Shown: piece by piece, positions 9,765 through 19,775 of the stretch
Layout of the letters: each line of letters begins with the position of its first letter
Numbering within the stretch: the first letter of the stretch is position 1
Source of the DNA: Ixodes scapularis
Taxonomy: Eukaryota; Arthropoda; Arachnida; Ixodida; Ixodidae
Direction: 5' to 3'
DNA: 64,000 bases
Assembly: GCF_016920785.2 (NCBI RefSeq)
Contig: NW_024609884.1
Location: 83,822,722 to 83,886,721, forward strand
Position numbers and translations under genes: made by a program
Notes under the pieces: generated by a model
Database searches by the model: none
What the model saw: only the letters and a program-made list of their open reading frames with translations
Told to the model about the DNA's origin: nothing

Positions 9765-9948
9765 CGTCTGCTTCTTTTGCTGGGGTTGTTGTGACGTCAG
9801 AACGCCGAGCTTTGATTGGCTCTGAATGAAAGATAGTGGGTAGACCCTCAAACAAGCTGCCTTGAGGTCTACCCACTATCCTTCCATCAGAACCAGTCAG
9901 AACTCGGCGTTCTGACGTCACAACAACCCCAGCAAAAGAAGCAGACGA
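9765..9948. mobile_element. Hairpin MITE inside the foldback core
   Basis: The arms are about 85 bp and begin CGTCTGCTTCTTTTGCTGGG, continuing through GTTGTTGTGACGTCAGAACG to GATAGTGGGTAGACC. The loop is about 14 bp around 9857. There is no ORF of its own. Confidence 0.8.
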
Positions 9949-10382
9949 ACATGCTCTCCGCATGAGAATGTGAATGACGTAAAAAGCCCAAAGGCGGCCA
10001 TCTTGGCTTCTATGGATGTACTAGCACGATGGATGTAATGGCACGCTAGGCGTCGTAACAGGATGAATGATCAATTACATCCATCGAGCAACTACGTCCA
10101 TCGTGCAACTACATCCAACGAGTAACTACATCCATCGAGCAGCTGCATCCATGCACGTGTCAACAGATCCAACGAGCTGGTACATCCACCGAGCCATTAC
10201 ATCCATCAATGGATGTAATGTCTCGGTGGATGTACTGGCTCGATGGATGTGTTAACACGTAATCGTAAGGATCCACAAGGGTCGCGCGGGCATATTCCAT
10301 TCAGCAGGCCAGCCGGTCATGGACAGACGCTCTTGGCCAAGGACCGCCGGAGCAACGGTGCGCCGAGTCGATGTTGCTGCTA

Positions 10383-10578
10383 TACTCCGTTTCACCTTCA
10401 GTCCGAGCGCAGCGGACGCTAATCCCAGCCAATCCAGCGTGGGGAGAGTGTCATGTGACCTTGAGCTCCCTGTGTCCCTCTTTCCAACCGGCAGGTCACG
10501 CGATTTTCTCCCGGCGCGGGATCGGCTGGGATGGCCTGTGGCGTCCACTGCGCTCAGACTGAAGGTGGAACGGAGTAT
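10383..10578. mobile_element. Mariner-type MITE
   Basis: The ends are TACTCCGTTTCACCTTCAGT and the complement of TACTCCGTTCCACCTTCAGT, with arms continuing through GAGCGCAG.GGACGC to ATCCCAGCC. TA dinucleotides flank it at 10381-10382 and 10579-10580. TA duplication and the start fit Tc1/mariner-related MITEs. The arms enclose GC-rich non-coding sequence. Confidence 0.7.
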
Positions 10579-10593
10579 AGGCCTACTATATAT

Positions 10594-10621
10594 TCTGCCG
10601 AGCTCGCTCGGTCGGCAGAAT
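10594..10621. repeat. Short palindrome TTCTGCCGAG...CGGCAGAA
   Basis: An inverted repeat directly beside the mariner-type MITE. Function unknown. Confidence 0.6.
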
Positions 10622-10814
10622 CGTGGCCGTTGTAGCTCTTCTCGTGTGTTTGTGGATCCTGCGTTCTTGATCGTCGTGGTCTGTTTTAAGTACTCCTTCC
10701 TTTTTTCTTGCTGGTTGAAGTCGGGACGCACGAGAAGAGCACGTAGAAAAATAAATGTCCGTTGGTGGCCGATACCAAGTAACTGAGCGACGCTGTCGGC
10801 CTTGTTAATTTGAT

Positions 10815-10940
10815 CGTAAAAAGTGCGTAAGACAGCTTCGGAGCTGTCGTAGGATTCTGTCGTAACCTGCGCAAAGGTTACGACAATTTCGTTTCGAGAG
10901 TACGGGTTTTCTCTCAAATTTGTCGTACGCACTTTTTTCG
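10815..10940. repeat. Nested hairpins
   Basis: The outer arms AAAAAGTGCGTA and TACGCACTTTTTT enclose an inner hairpin GTCGTAACCT...AGGTTACGAC (10862-10885). A 264-aa minus frame across this area is made of these inverted repeats and is not a gene. Confidence 0.6.
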
Positions 10941-11361
10941 TCGTGAGTTCGCTTTGAGAATCCGGCCTCAGAGCTGGTTTTGTCAGTGCTGCCGTGGTTG
11001 CCGACTTGCCGTGGTGCAGCGTGCGTGCAGCCCTTGCACATCTCAAACGGCCACGTTGTCACAGGTCGTAAATCGTCGACGCGCCACCAAGTGGCAACGC
11101 TCGTAACCACAACATTCACGCCGTAGCCTTTCCCGTCTGGCACAAGTGACGTCACGAATGCGCCCAATGTCCCAAGACGCATCGCGCTCTCCGATGGCCG
11201 ATTTTTGAGCGCGCGCCCAATCGGGCCCATTAGGGTGAAAAATATAGCCATCCGTTCAAAATACAAACGCGCGATTATGATTTATGAATATCATTGATCA
11301 TATTGAACCTATTTCTGACCATAATAGGTGTATTTCAAGTTTCGCTTCAGTATCCCTTTAA

Positions 11362-12129
11362 AGGGGTAGGGAAACGAAATTCCATCGCTCATTTTCTAGC
11401 TTGAATGTGTTGCATGTTGCACCATAACCTCAAAAACACCAGTCTTCCGTTGAAAGGCAAAAGAAAACTAATTTTAAAGCTAAATAAACGATCCTTCAAA
11501 GTACACCTGGTGGATGCATGTGGAGGCTATTTGGGAGGTAATCTAGGAACGTTGTGGAATCGGCTACGTAGTCGTGACGTAGCAGATTCCTTCGGAGCAG
11601 CGCCGCTCTTTGGCATTACAACATTTTCCTTCTTAGCTTTCCTCCTCAACTCACAAATCGCGCATTGTACCAAACGGTCCAAGAAGACGGAAAGGAAGAA
11701 CTCCCCTCTTTCTCGCACCCTCGTTCGTGCAATCGGACACAGCCATTCTCCCCCTAGAAGATTAGCCCGTCGCTCAAAACTCGAACAAAAGTTGCATTTC
11801 CCACCCCGTTCAGCCCTAAGCTGACAGTGTTGTGGAAGCTACGTGCTTTTTGGGTCAGCCACACGCTCGTCACCCCACGGGTACTTCGAACGGCTCGATT
11901 GTAACGCGCTGACGCCATTGACACCACCACAGAGCCAGATATCCCATGACGCGTCGCGCTCTCCGTTCGCCTCTCTTCGAGCGCTTGCTCGAGTGCACCG
12001 TTTGGAAGGAAAAATACAGCGAGTCGTTCAAAATACGAACGGGCGATTATCATTTACGTTTGTTATCCGACATGCTTGACTCCTTTCCGAACGAAATTTG
12101 AATATTTCAGTTTTTGTTTCCGTACCCCT
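11362..12129. mobile_element. TTAA-flanked MITE E
   Basis: Ends AGGGGTAGGGAAACGAAAT and the complement of AGGGGTACGGAAACAAAAA are inverted repeats, with TTAA at 11358-11361 (shared with element C) and 12130-12133. Internal landmarks match elements A and C. Length 768 bp. No protein is recognisable. Confidence 0.75.
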
Positions 12130-12258
12130 TTAAATTGCCTGTTTCTTTTTTGTATACTTAGAGTTGTAGCCAAGAAAGACTGGTAGTTCATATTCGTCCG
12201 CTTACGACACCAGGGCGCCACCAATGCCAGTGGCTGCCGCGCGCAACCTCCATAACCG

Positions 12259-12288
12259 CCCCCCCCCCCCCCCCCCAAAAAAAAAAAA
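12259..12288. repeat. Poly(C)18-poly(A)12 tract
   Basis: An uninterrupted homopolymer pair, one of many long C/G runs in the window. Confidence 0.95.
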
Positions 12289-12718
12289 GTAACAAAACAA
12301 GTTTTCTTTCAATATATATATTTGGCCGCGTGCAGGCCGCGATCTTTCTCGAACAACACGTTAGTCGATCCGATCAGGCCTTGGCCTCTGACTTAGCGGC
12401 GCATCGGCTCACTGGCTGACACGAAACACCGTGAGACTCGAGGCGGCCGCATCCGCTCGGTAGCATCACAGAAAGGATTTTGTCTTCCTACCACTGCTTC
12501 TCCTCCTCTCTTTCCGAACTTTCTTTTTCCTTTTTTTTTTTTGTGACCTTTTTTCTTAGGCGTTCAGACTTCAGGGGAGAGTTAACCACAGGTGAAAGTT
12601 TCCGATTCCGCGTGCGGCTGGGTAGAACGCGGTCGGCGTGATTTCCGCTGATTTTGCTAGTCTAAAAATGTAATCGTAACCTCTGGTGGTTAGCAAGAAC
12701 ATCGACATGGTTCCACAT
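12289..12718. other. No recognisable gene
   Basis: Contains a T-rich run near 12530. No ORF or repeat with a partner was identified. Confidence 0.3.
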
Positions 12719-13056
12719 TTTGCGGATGCGGTTCGGATACGGATACAAAGTATGCGGATCGGATACGGATACAATATTGTAAAAGCTTGCGGATGCGGTT
12801 CGGATACGGATACAAAGTATGCGGACGCGGATCGGATACGGATACAATAATGTAAAAATTTGCGGGTGCGGTTCGGATATGCGGATACAAAGTCTGCGGA
12901 TGCGGATCGGGTACGGATACAATAATGTAAAAAGTTTACGGATGCGGTTCGGATACGGATACAAAGTATGCGGATCGGATACGGATACAATGATGTAAAA
13001 AGTTTGCAGATGCGGTTCGGATGCGGATACAAAGTCTGCGGATGCGGATCGGATAC
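12719..13056. repeat. Tandem array of 67-76-bp units (GCGGATGCGGTTCGGATAC)
   Basis: Five units start at about 12721, 12788, 12861, 12937 and 13005. Each is TGCGGATGCGGTTCGGATAC, then GGATACAAAGT.TGCGGATCGGATACGGATACAAT, then AATGTAAAAA. Units are themselves built from a GGATACGGATAC sub-phrase. Minus-strand frames here read as repetitive Pro/Tyr/Arg peptides that are artefacts of the array. Confidence 0.9.
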
Positions 13057-13596
13057 TCAAACTGTTATCCGCGCAGGGCTCTACACATCTGCCATCTGCC
13101 ACAAAAACTTCTAGGGCACGGACTCCAGCGCCACTCGCGGCATCTACGTTGACCGTCTTCACGCGGCCCATTGTAAGCGGGCGCCGCTCTTGCCGTTACA
13201 CCCTCTAGAACACTGTAGCTCAGCGCTGCGCTGTGCCGCCATGATCTTCTCAAGGGCTGCACGTTGCACATGCTTCTTGCATCAACACACCTTGCCCTAC
13301 TTTTGAAATATGAAGGGGCTTTAAACTAAATATGATAACAGCGCTGCCCTTTAGCGACGAGTCAAAACACGAAAGTTGATTTGTATAGCTACTGCGAAAT
13401 AGCACTCCGAGATGGTGCCACAGGCCCTCGCGCGACCCCCAACTGAACCAATACGTGCAGCCGTGCAGTTCCCGGAGTGGCCGCTACGGGAAAAAGGGCG
13501 GCATTGCGATCGCCATTAGTTTGGTTCTCGAGTACGGATCAGAGCCACTTTTTTAAAGCAGGCTCTATGGCAGTTTCCCAACTGAGTTGCTCTAGT
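13057..13596. other. No recognisable gene or repeat
   Basis: No ORF with recognisable domains. Confidence 0.3.
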
Positions 13597-13672
13597 AATG
13601 TTGCCTCCTGTGAACTAAAGTTATGGCGGCGTCACGCATGCGGCGAACGATTAGTGAGATCGGTCCATTGGT
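13597..13672 (-). mobile_element. Relic of the 1715-1936 MITE family
   Basis: Minus strand: CAATGGACCGATCTCACTAA followed by CGCATGCGTGACGCCGCCAT and AACT.TAGTTCA, matching the left end of the element at 1715. The other terminus is missing. Confidence 0.65.
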
Positions 13673-14414
13673 TGCCACGCGGTGCATGAAACACATGATG
13701 CACAAGTTTCCTAGAGATTCAGCGCTGTTGGTCCATCAAGTGAACGAAACCGACGAATCAGCGTGCGTTCGAAACTGACCAGAATCCCAAACGCGTCGTT
13801 TTTGTGAACCTGCGGTTATACTTTGTCTTCAAGTATTTTTGCATGGTCGTGTAAAGCATGGTAGAGAATAGAAACCAAAATGGTTTAAATTATGGTTTTA
13901 AGCAGATTTTAAATCGTGATTTTAAGTACTCCAGTCTTACTGTGATGATTCACATAATGCTTGCTTCAAAAAATAAAATCCCAACAATCTACGTTTATTT
14001 ATTGGTTGTTTGTGAGTTAATGCCTTTCATGCGCATTTATTTTGTGTTCAGTTAAAATAATAACCACACAAAGAAAATATATATGAAGCTAAACACGATG
14101 TGTTTCATATATGGGTTTCATATATTTTCGTATATTTCATATACGAAAATGTGTTTCATATATGAAGCTAAACACGAGCAAAATACGGTACTCTTCCGAG
14201 CAAACCGGAACGGAGCTTTGTTGCTACCTTCCCCTTTATCCGCTCAGTTCTCTGGCATTCCACGCAAGCAGATTGCAATGCGACGGAAGGAAACGAAAAC
14301 AAGAAGTATGTGTCCACGGAAAAGTCCACACACCGGCAGAGAGAGAAAGAGAGAGAAAATAAAGAGGGACAGATAGACAATCAGAGCGAGACAGACTGAG
14401 TTATAAATCTAAGG
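13673..14414. other. AT-rich DNA with small palindromes
   Basis: A GATTTTAAATCGTGATTTTAAG phrase lies near 13905. Around 14080-14180 a GAAGCTAAACACGA direct repeat and a TTTCGTATATTTCATATACGAAA palindrome are seen. No gene. Confidence 0.35.
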
Positions 14415-14416
14415 TA

Positions 14417-14726
14417 CACTCTAAGAAATGCCTGCGCGTGCACTTACCCGCAAAACGCTTAAAGAGCCAATCTATGCGATCTGCGAAATCAGCTTAGCGA
14501 ATGATGAGGCGGGACATCTGTTTAGACCTCAATATTAAGTCTGCTCCGTGGAATTACGCAATGCAAAGCGTCATGCTTGCATTGCGTAATGCCACAGCGC
14601 AGACTTCATTTTTAGGTCTAAGTAGATGTTCCGCCTCATCATTCGCTGAGCTGATTTCGTAGATCGCAGAGATTGGCTCTTTAAGTGTTTTGTGGGGAAG
14701 TAGACCAAGGGGCATTTCTTAGAGTG
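14417..14726. mobile_element. Mariner-type hairpin MITE, copy 1
   Basis: A 310-bp element with ends CACTCTAAGAAATGCC and exact complement, TA flanks (14415-14416, 14727-14728), and arms that pair almost to the centre: AAAGAGCCAATCT, AGCGAATGATGAGGCGG and GCATTACGCAATGCAAG-type segments. A second copy lacking its right end is at 15887-16160. Confidence 0.85.
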
Positions 14727-14728
14727 TA

Positions 14729-15189
14729 GATCTTGCATTGGCCAGTATAATCGTTGTGTCTTATACGATCTTGAATTCTCTCTTGAGGGCGATGCTCTCT
14801 AAAGCAAAATGAAAAAGCCATTCTTGTTGGGCAACAAGCCGACTGTGTGCGAGTTCAAAAACAGGAATCATTATTTTAAGATAAAATGATTGAAATCATA
14901 TAGACTAATGTAGATCAAAGAAATCATACTTAAATAAAAACAAAAACAAAAAGTTTATAAATGCTTGTTTACTCGTGATGGTTTCCCACCCATCTGTAAA
15001 GTACAGGCGCGAGTGCACGACGTTTTCAGGTGCTTCGCTACAGCTAGAAATTATGCACTGAGCCGAATGACGTAACGTTCCCGAAACCTTCGTAATGCTG
15101 TACAAAATGTGTGATATGAAGCAAATAAAATAATTTAGGGGAAATTCCCAAGGTGAAACAAATTTACGCGTGAATAAATTTACTTATGC
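14729..15189. other. No recognisable gene or repeat
   Basis: AT-rich stretches; nothing identified. Confidence 0.3.
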
Positions 15190-15471
15190 GCGAGTCCCAC
15201 TAGAGCGACAAACAGAAACAAACTACAGCAACAAGCATCATACACATGCAGCATTCTCGCGATGGCACCTTTGGCAGGCGCTTATAGTCGTTTGGTGCTT
15301 GTGAAATAAGCACGAGTGATTCTAAGCCTGTCAAAGGTGGCCTCGCGTGCTTGGTGCTCGTGTTTGAGCATAGCCTCCTTTATCTATACAAAGCCTGGCA
15401 AATCGCGAAAAACTCTGGTGTGAGGCTTGTCGCTGTCGTTTGTTTCTGTTTGTTGCTCTAGTGGAACTCGG
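15190..15471. mobile_element. MITE with about 46-bp terminal inverted repeats
   Basis: The left arm starts GCGAGTCCCACTAGAGCGAC and the right arm is its complement (CCCGAGTTCCACTAGAGCAAC on the other strand), both continuing through AAACAGAAACAAAC. The interior (GCACGAGTGATTCTAAGCCTG) is related to 1994-2130. No ORF. Confidence 0.8.
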
Positions 15472-15593
15472 GAACTATACCTGAAATAGAGCACACTTCT
15501 TGCTTTCTACGTGTCTTGTCGCCGCCGAAAATATCCGCCTCGTCCAGGAACCGACACCGCACCTCTCCAAGACTGGCGAAGCGCGCTTCCGCA

Positions 15594-15810
15594 GGGCTGG
15601 GCAGTGATACTCCATAAAGTATTCGGGAATACAAATACTAAGACACATGTATTTTAAGGCCCAAAATACAGATACTGTGATACATTTTTTTTTTTTTTAT
15701 GCAACGGGATATTTCTAAGATACTTCTGCAAAAACGGCGAAAATGTATTTCTGAATACAGATACGAATATTTATAGAAATACATTTGCTCCCGAACGGTG
15801 GTACGTGGGG
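15594..15810. repeat. Phrase repeat of the AAATAC type, copy 1
   Basis: Begins CAGGGCTGGGCAGTGATACT and then repeats GAATACAAATAC / GTATTT / GATAC phrases. Two related loci lie at 18121-18350 and 20736-20920. The CAGGG terminus with subterminal repeats resembles non-autonomous hAT ends, but no complete element or duplication could be bounded. Confidence 0.5.
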
Positions 15811-15886
15811 AGGGTGTAGTTCGTGGTGAATGCAATTATTATTTTATGCTTGTGCTCCTCTTTTTGTCATTTTGCGAGCTTCCCCT

Positions 15887-16160
15887 TACACCCTAAGAAA
15901 TGCCCGTGCTCCTACTTTCCCGCACAACACTCGGGGAGCCAATCACCGCAACTTACGGAGGCAGCTCAGCGAATGACGATGCGGAAACATGTTTATACAA
16001 AAAAAAAACCACACAAAAAAAACGCAGTCTGAGTTGTGACATTAAGCAATGCCAAACGTCACGCTTGCATTGCTTAATGTCACAACTCAGACTGCATTTT
16101 TTAGTCTAAACATATGTTTCGGCATCGTCATTCGCTGAGCTGCCTCCGTAAGTTGCGCTG
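15887..16160. mobile_element. Mariner-type hairpin MITE, copy 2 (right end lost)
   Basis: Starts ACACCCTAAGAAATGCCCG like copy 1. It has a central hairpin in which GCAGTCTGAGTTGTGACATT pairs with its complement, and flanking AGCTCAGCGAATGACGATGC. The match ends near GCCTCCGTAAGTTGCG, before the right terminus. Confidence 0.75.
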
Positions 16161-16476
16161 ATGCATTTTGAAGTGCGCGCAATACGGTGTCCCTCAGCTC
16201 GAGCGCGTAGCTTTGGCTGATGCATAGACGCCATTTTACCGCCCAAGTCACGCACCGAGTGCGCGAGAGTGTCACGCGCTGGCACATTCAGTGCAACAAT
16301 GGATGTCTTCACCCTGAGACAGACAGACATGTAGGCACCCTAGTGGAAAGCTGACCACAGCGACGCTTTTGGTCGCGCACATCGCTAATAGCTCCGTCCC
16401 ACTCGTACCTTCTAGTACACTCTAATCCAGGCATCGGACACCCACACATCTGATGCCATTTCTGTCTCTCAGGGGG
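16161..16476. other. No recognisable gene
   Basis: CCACAGCGACGCTTTTGGTCG near 16356 is similar to the right part of the hAT element near 32685, so part of this may be a relic of that family. Confidence 0.35.
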
Positions 16477-16760
16477 GAATCGTTGGCCGAGTGGGCTAGC
16501 GCACACCGGCTCGCAGCACGTGGAACGAAAGCTCGCGCTGCAGAACCCAGGATCCTGGGCTCAATCCCCACCCCTGCCCGTTTCGATCTGGATGAGCATC
16601 GCACCGGCGTGCGGTCGTGTATCACTACTGCGTGGTGCACATCAAAGACCCCAGGCTAGCGGCTGTACTGCACTGGCTAAATTTCTCATCTACAGCTGGG
16701 AGGCACGTCGCCGCTGTGAGGCAGACCAAGTTCCAGGCTGTATAAGCATACACACAACCC
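16477..16760 (+). repeat. tRNA-derived SINE (Leu/Ser-tRNA-like head)
   Basis: The head carries an A box TGGCCGAGTGGGC (16484-16496) and a B box GGGCTCAATCCC (16557-16568), with the long spacing expected of a class II (Leu/Ser) tRNA. The body continues CCCGTTTCGATCTGGATGAG, GCACCGGCGTGCGGTCGTGT, a GCACTGGCTAAATTTCTCAT segment and CAGGCTGTATAAGCATACAC, ending near an AT/T-rich stretch. Other copies: 56625-56822, 24000-24075 and the tail at 1676-1985. Internal pol III promoters and LINE-dependent mobilisation are known for such SINEs; whether this copy is active is unknown. Confidence 0.8.
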
Positions 16761-17700
16761 AATTATTTTTTTTGTCTCTCACGTGTAGTTCCAAGCGGCA
16801 CATTACGACAAACGCAAATCAAGCTATTCTTGAACACGTGTTGCCATCTGTATTTCATAATAGGAAGCGGCAACTTGGCGTAAATGAATGGGAAAATTTG
16901 AGGTATTATACTAAACTTCACGTGCAATTTATCAATATGCAGTTTCTGAAAAATGTAATATCGAAAGATGCTAATTGACGTGATTCCGTTTTTATTGCAC
17001 GTGGAAATAGGACAATATTCAACTTCATTTTTTTAATTAGAAATGAGTATTATCTATACCGTCTATTGGCTACTTTTTTAAGTCGCTATATCCAACAGAC
17101 TGTTTACGTAAATTATCGTGGACATTGGGACATATTATGTCGAAAAACCAATTGTTCAACATCAGGCACTGTGGTCTATCAAAAGTTAAGTAATAAACTC
17201 ATAATTAAAAATAAACGCAATATAGAGACATTAAAGTATAGTGAACACACAGTTATTTAATTTAACATTAACCTTATGACTCTAGAGTACATAGAAAGAA
17301 AGTTGCATACAGTTGAAAATGAAGCAAAACGGCATCGATGGTGGGGTTGCACCTTCATTAAAATTAACTGTTGGGCTAGTTGGGTAAGCATCTTAATTAC
17401 AAAAGCGCAAAGGAAAAGGACACAACAGAAATCCGAACAGGACAAGCACTTATTATCAACTGATTGTTTAATGCATGGTAAAAGAGGGACTAAAATGAGT
17501 GGAGAAATACTAAATTAAAATACTAATGCATTCGCACAAAAAATTCAAAAATATGTGAAAATTCGAAAATATATAAAAATCAACAAAATTAAACTGAAAA
17601 TGGAGAGCGATAGAAAAAGAAAAGGGGCCTGATTAAGAAAAAAGGTTGAGGCACCCTATCTCTTTTTCGGGCAGTGATATTGATGGTGTGCTAATGCACG
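16761..17700. other. AT-rich DNA, no recognisable gene
   Basis: Short frames only (up to about 80 aa), without recognisable domains. Confidence 0.35.
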
Positions 17701-17954
17701 CGTATCCTTTTTCTATTATGGTTTTTGTCATACCGGTGGCAGCTGTGCTAACGCTCCTGTTTGCAGTGCAAATGCCGTGTCTGTGCGCGTGTCATGTATT
17801 TTGTACTTCTTGCAAATAAATGCACAGTTCATCATCTGTGTTTTAGTGCAGAATGTGACATTCATTTGTCAAAACTTCTTGTCTCAAATGTTTTCTCGTG
17901 CCTCTTCCTCGTTCTTGCAATAAATCAATTAGTCTTGCGAGAAAAAAAAAAAAA
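17701..17954 (+). other. Possible 3' end of a retroposed transcript
   Basis: AATAAA (17919-17924) is followed 17 bp later by an A13 run (17942-17954), the layout of a polyadenylated 3' end copied into DNA. An upstream AAATAAATG lies near 17814. No protein is recognisable upstream and no flanking duplication was found, so chance is possible. Confidence 0.3.
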
Positions 17955-18120
17955 GAAGCGAGAAGCGCGTCTCAAGGGTTGCGAGCAAGCTATTGGAAAA
18001 ATCAAGTACATATAAATAAGCTATTCAATGCTGCACGCTATGTTCTCAAAACACGAAACGTGGAAATATTAAACTACACATGATAGCGACGACGAAGTGA
18101 AAATTTTTATTCTTCACCAG
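17955..18120. other. No recognisable feature
   Basis: Nothing identified. Confidence 0.3.
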
Positions 18121-18350
18121 AGTTGGGCAGAAATACTCAAGAATGTATTTGGAAATACAAAAACTGGGATACATAAAAATAGTAGCTAAAATACTGATAC
18201 TCAAATATGACTGTAGAAATGTATCGCGATACGTATCGGAAATACATTAAAAAAGGCAAAAAAATCTTTGGAAATACAAAGGCAGGAATGCATTTTAGGG
18301 AGGACAGAAATACAAATACTGAAATACTGATACTGGAATACATTTCTCAC
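18121..18350. repeat. Phrase repeat of the AAATAC type, copy 2
   Basis: Begins AGTTGGGCAGAAATACTCAA and is built from GGAAATACA, GATACATA, ACTGATACT phrases. Same class as 15594-15810. Confidence 0.5.
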
Positions 18351-18572
18351 ATTTGTTTGAGACGCCAACTGAGACGAAACTTGAAGTTTGAAGTGGAAGT
18401 TTTTGATCCCGAAATTACTTTCCTGCAGGCTTGGCACTCTGGCTTGAACGTAGTGGTTTCGGACGAAAAGGTGTCTTCAATGGGCTCAAAAAAAGTTCCA
18501 TCAATTATCGACCGCGGTCCCATTCCTGACATACTGTCTGTCTGACGAGTGATGCGAAAAGACTTCGACCTC

Positions 18573-18835
18573 TTTACTCCGTGGCACTGGTTGCGTGCAG
18601 TACAGGCGAACAGGTGAAGGCAACTCCAGGCGAGGGGAGAAAGAGCAAGCACTAGGAAGGCTTGGGACGAGGAGAGAAACCTCCTCTACCTTCTAACGTT
18701 CCTAGTGCTCTCCCTTTCTCTCCTCGCCCTCCATTGCCCTCCTCTGCCGTCCCGCCTTCCTAGTGCTCGCCAATTTTCTCTCTTCGCCTGGCGTTGCCTT
18801 CGCCCGTACTGCACACAACTAGTGACATGGAGTAT
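18573..18835. mobile_element. Hairpin element
   Basis: Arms of about 100 bp: TACTCCGTGGCACTGGTTGC...GTGCAGTACAGGCGAA...AGCACTAGGAAGGC pairs with its diverged complement ending CTAGTGACATGGAGTA. A weaker match continues outward. Frames inside are shadows. Confidence 0.7.
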
Positions 18836-19775
18836 ATATAAATTCCATGTCACCCAAAATCCGTTCGAAACGTCATCACGCTCCTGTCCAATAAGGGCGT
18901 CCCTGTCAACAGCGATCACATGACGTCATGGTGGAATGAATTGGTATTCTTGTATCTGTAGGTGTGGCCTTGAACATGAAACTTTACCCAAGCTGCTGTA
19001 TGAAAGGACAATACATACTTTCGTTGTAGGTGACCTCGTTGAAGATCGTGCAGACAGTTGCATTTGGAATTTTTGAGAATAGTGGACCACCTGTCTTAAC
19101 TTCTGGTATGGTTGAAAACCGATACGGTGGCATCGCTGTTGTGAAGGTCCTTCCTGCCTACCCACCGATGCATGGATGGCAGTCCTCAAGTTTCGCCTCG
19201 CATCATTCAAATATAGACCTCGTGGATTGCGACCTGATATTGCCGGCCCAGGTGCGAGCTCTCCGAGAAAAAGCGCGCTCGAGACGAGTCGCAGGTGTAC
19301 GAAGTCTGAGTCCGCACAGCGAGGCCACGTCTGGCCTCCTTCCTGGGTATCAAATCACCAGAGCAGCGGGTCACGTTCACGTCGACTGATGCCTTACCCT
19401 TGAGCCGAGCAATATTGCGGGCGCAGACGCATTCGGATATGTGTTGAACTTCACTGCGTGTGTCATCCTACTATTTCAAGTCAACCACCGCCAGGCTCCT
19501 GCTGCAACCGCAGCAACGAACTGTGACTCAATTTTGCAGGCTGGGCGTACTGCGTACGCTAAGGCAAGAGAGACGGTTAGCGGCGGACATTGACTGCCAG
19601 CAAACAAATTACTCATGAATTTCCCACCTAGAGACCTGCGGCAGAAGATGTTCTGACTCCACTCCTGGCATGCTACCTGGTTCGAGTCCCCGACTCTGCA
19701 ACACTTCTCAGAATAGAGAAGAGGACACATAGAAATAAACGAAAAAATAGTCAGAGTGCAGGCGAGCTGGTGTAA
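18836..19775. other. No recognisable gene
   Basis: A 119-aa plus frame (19030-19389) is unrecognised. A TACCTGGTTCGAGTCCCC (pol III B-box-like) motif at about 19668-19685 has no matching A box, so it is not called a tRNA. Confidence 0.3.

Larger units (their letters stand above)
8905..10264. mobile_element. Foldback element with CATCCATCG phrase arms and 9-bp TSD
   Basis: A 1,360-bp unit flanked by perfect GTAAGGATC (8896-8904 and 10265-10273). The left arm (8918-9235) is about 17 degenerate copies of an ATTACATCCATCGTGCC-like phrase. The right arm (10010-10260) holds the same phrase in both orientations, ending in the inverted form. The termini pair as AACACATCCATCG over 13 bp, with a looser match outside. 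A 9-bp duplication is typical of Mutator-like (MULE) elements; Drosophila FB-type foldbacks also have arms built of short repeats. No transposase is encoded. The core holds two hairpins (9416-9464, 9765-9948). Confidence 0.75.
7589..11357. mobile_element. TTAA-flanked MITE C, split by later insertions
   Basis: The left part (7589 to about 7831, starting AGGGGTAGTGAAACGAAAT) matches the left halves of elements A and E (TAATTTTAAACATAATTAAACG, then CATCTGGTGGAT). The right part (about 11130-11357, with CAAAATACAAACGCGCG and ending CTTCAGTATCCCT) matches their right halves. TTAA lies at 7585-7588 and 11358-11361. I infer one element of about 0.6-0.8 kb opened up by the insertions at 7838-8258, 8905-10264 and 10383-10578. 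Two separate truncated copies are the alternative. Confidence 0.5.

Noticed and set aside
8905..10264. CRISPR-like array (regular short repeats)
   Set aside because: Eukaryotic context, the repeats drift and have no constant-length unique spacers, and the array is the arm of a foldback element.
10252..11046. 264-aa minus ORF
   Set aside because: Runs through a mariner-type MITE, several hairpins and the edge of a foldback element; composition changes along it and there is no domain.
12571..13171. Overlapping minus ORFs of 153 and 169 aa with repeated Pro/Tyr/Arg peptides
   Set aside because: They are translations of the 67-76-bp tandem array in several frames; no unique coding sequence.
19640..19690. 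tRNA gene suggested by GGTTCGAGTCC
   Set aside because: No A-box match 40-60 bp upstream and no acceptor-stem pairing.
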